From Bacteroidales bacterium (GTDB taxonomy: Bacteria > Bacteroidota > Bacteroidia > Bacteroidales > PUMT01), in the NCBI GenBank assembly GCA_007132365.1, contig SLOS01000324.1, forward strand, positions 1 through 6,581: a stretch of DNA of 6,581 nucleotides. Reading direction: 5' to 3'. The notes beneath the pieces are model-generated. The model was not told the origin of the DNA. It ran no database searches and saw only the letters and a program-made list of their open reading frames with translations. Position numbers and translations under genes: made by a program. Positions 6,072 to 6,581 of this stretch are shown in pieces. How positions within the stretch are numbered: position 1 is the stretch's first letter; the number at the start of each line of letters is the position of its first letter.

Positions 6072-6389
6072 ATGGGAATTACTAAAAAGTATTTATCGGA
6101 CAACAAAATTTGCAGGGTAACCTTCACATTACCCCCCGGCCTTTCAAAAAAGGCAAAAACAGCAAATGTAGTAGGTGATTTTAATAGCTGGGATCTCAAT
6201 GCCCATCCTATGAAAAGAAGAAAGAACGGGCATTTTGCTATCTCACTTGAGCTTCCTGCGGGAAAGGAGTATCAGTTCAGGTACCTTATGGATGGAAATA
6301 TCTGGGATACGGATCTGAAAGCTGACGGACTCGTAGCTGCCAGTTTTCCTGATCAGCAAAATTCGGTTCTGAATTTGAAAATAAGGTAA
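6072..6389 (+). CDS. stand-alone CBM48 / isoamylase early-set (AMPK-beta-like) glycogen-binding protein
   Basis: This 105-residue protein consists of one CBM48 domain and nothing else. After a short basic lead (MGITKKYL) comes the first strand CRVTFTLP (14-21). Then follow VVGDFNSWD (33-41), PMKRRKNGHF (46-55), the strand with LPAGKEYQFRYLMDG (61-75), and the closing strand NSVLNLKI. Trp40 and Trp78, Lys51 and the Asn/Asp residues around them are the positions that contact alpha-1,4-glucan in CBM48 domains of AMPK beta and branching enzymes. There is no signal peptide, so a cytoplasmic role in binding glycogen or maltodextrin, or in tethering an enzyme to it, is inferred. Single-domain proteins of this kind are common in Bacteroidota. 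The gene lies directly after GH65 on the same strand, which supports a shared role in alpha-glucan turnover. There is no catalytic domain, so it is not an enzyme itself. Confidence 0.93.
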   Translation: MGITKKYLSDNKICRVTFTLPPGLSKKAKTANVVGDFNSWDLNAHPMKRRKNGHFAISLELPAGKEYQFRYLMDGNIWDTDLKADGLVAASFPDQQNSVLNLKIR

Positions 6390-6421
6390 TTCTAAAATGT
6401 ACAGATAATATTTTAGGTCTT

Positions 6422-6438
6422 CAGTTTAAATTAAACTG
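6422..6438. promoter_or_regulatory. 17-bp perfect palindrome, possible operator
   Basis: CAGTTTAA (6422-6429) and TTAAACTG (6431-6438) are exact inverted arms around a single A. The one-base centre excludes a normal RNA hairpin and fits a binding site for a dimeric regulator. It lies 33 bases after the CBM48 stop and about 40 bases before the ATG of the next gene, which is where an operator for that gene would sit. Confidence 0.45.
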
Positions 6439-6477
6439 TGGAATAATATCTCATTCCGAAAACAAAAATTTAAGAAT

Positions 6478-6581
6478 ATGAGTACTTACAATACAGAAGA
6501 AATTGAGTTAAGGGAAACCAGATCTGTTCCCCCAATACCTGATGATAAGTCATTCAACGAAATATTCATGAAAGAAAAAAA
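6478..6581 (+). CDS. 5' end of an unidentified gene, cut by the right edge
   Basis: The ATG at 6478 opens a frame of 34 complete codons (MSTYNTEEIELRET at the start, FMKEK at the end) that is still open at the edge. The leader is A-rich (AACAAAAATTTAAGAAT), typical of starts in this window. The N-terminus is polar and acidic with PPIPDD in the middle and has no signal peptide, so a cytoplasmic protein is likely. I cannot name the family from this fragment. Its position after GH65 and CBM48 makes a role in the same pathway possible, but the palindrome in front of it could also mark separate control. Confidence 0.6.
   Translation, partial: MSTYNTEEIELRETRSVPPIPDDKSFNEIFMKEK

Overview
The window looks like a chromosomal segment from a member of the Bacteroidota, probably a free-living or gut relative of the Bacteroidales/Marinilabiliales. 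The reasons are AT-rich intergenic DNA, starts preceded by A/T-rich leaders without Shine-Dalgarno sites, a small two-helix membrane protein and a stand-alone 'isoamylase early set' glycogen-binding protein that are both common in that phylum, and a Lon-like (AAA_32-type) protease relic. The phylum is inferred from protein style. No rRNA or other marker gene is present.

Layout. Bases 1-205 hold an ambiguous edge fragment and a hairpin (161-180). Bases 211-585 are a GC-rich tandem array of 25 consecutive 15-bp units in perfect register, with an internal 45-bp higher-order period. It leaves long open frames on both strands, so its coding status is uncertain. Bases 586-991 contain no convincing gene but are densely palindromic (about 628-851), resembling a folded RNA or a non-autonomous repeat element. 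Two small plus-strand genes follow: a 69-residue two-helix membrane protein (992-1201) and a 90-residue secreted, probably lipid-anchored, Pro/Glu/Asp-rich protein (1370-1642).

On the minus strand, 2835-1765 is a clearly broken Lon-like protease gene. The N-terminal part is intact to about residue 207. It is then interrupted by a one-base slip in a T run and by a nonsense codon, and a large internal deletion joins it to the proteolytic domain, which still carries the Ser and Lys of the dyad. The far C-terminus is also lost.

From 3189 onward everything runs on the plus strand and may be one transcription unit: an unrecognised 112-residue protein, a complete 797-residue glycoside hydrolase family 65 enzyme, a 105-residue CBM48/AMPK-beta-like carbohydrate-binding protein, and the first 34 codons of a further gene at the right edge. 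The GH65 enzyme plus a stand-alone glycogen/starch-binding module suggests alpha-glucan or alpha-glucosyl disaccharide metabolism. No beta-phosphoglucomutase gene, the usual companion of GH65 phosphorylases, is visible here.

I see no CRISPR array, tRNA, rRNA or transposase. The least explained parts are the 15-bp array and the palindromic block beside it.
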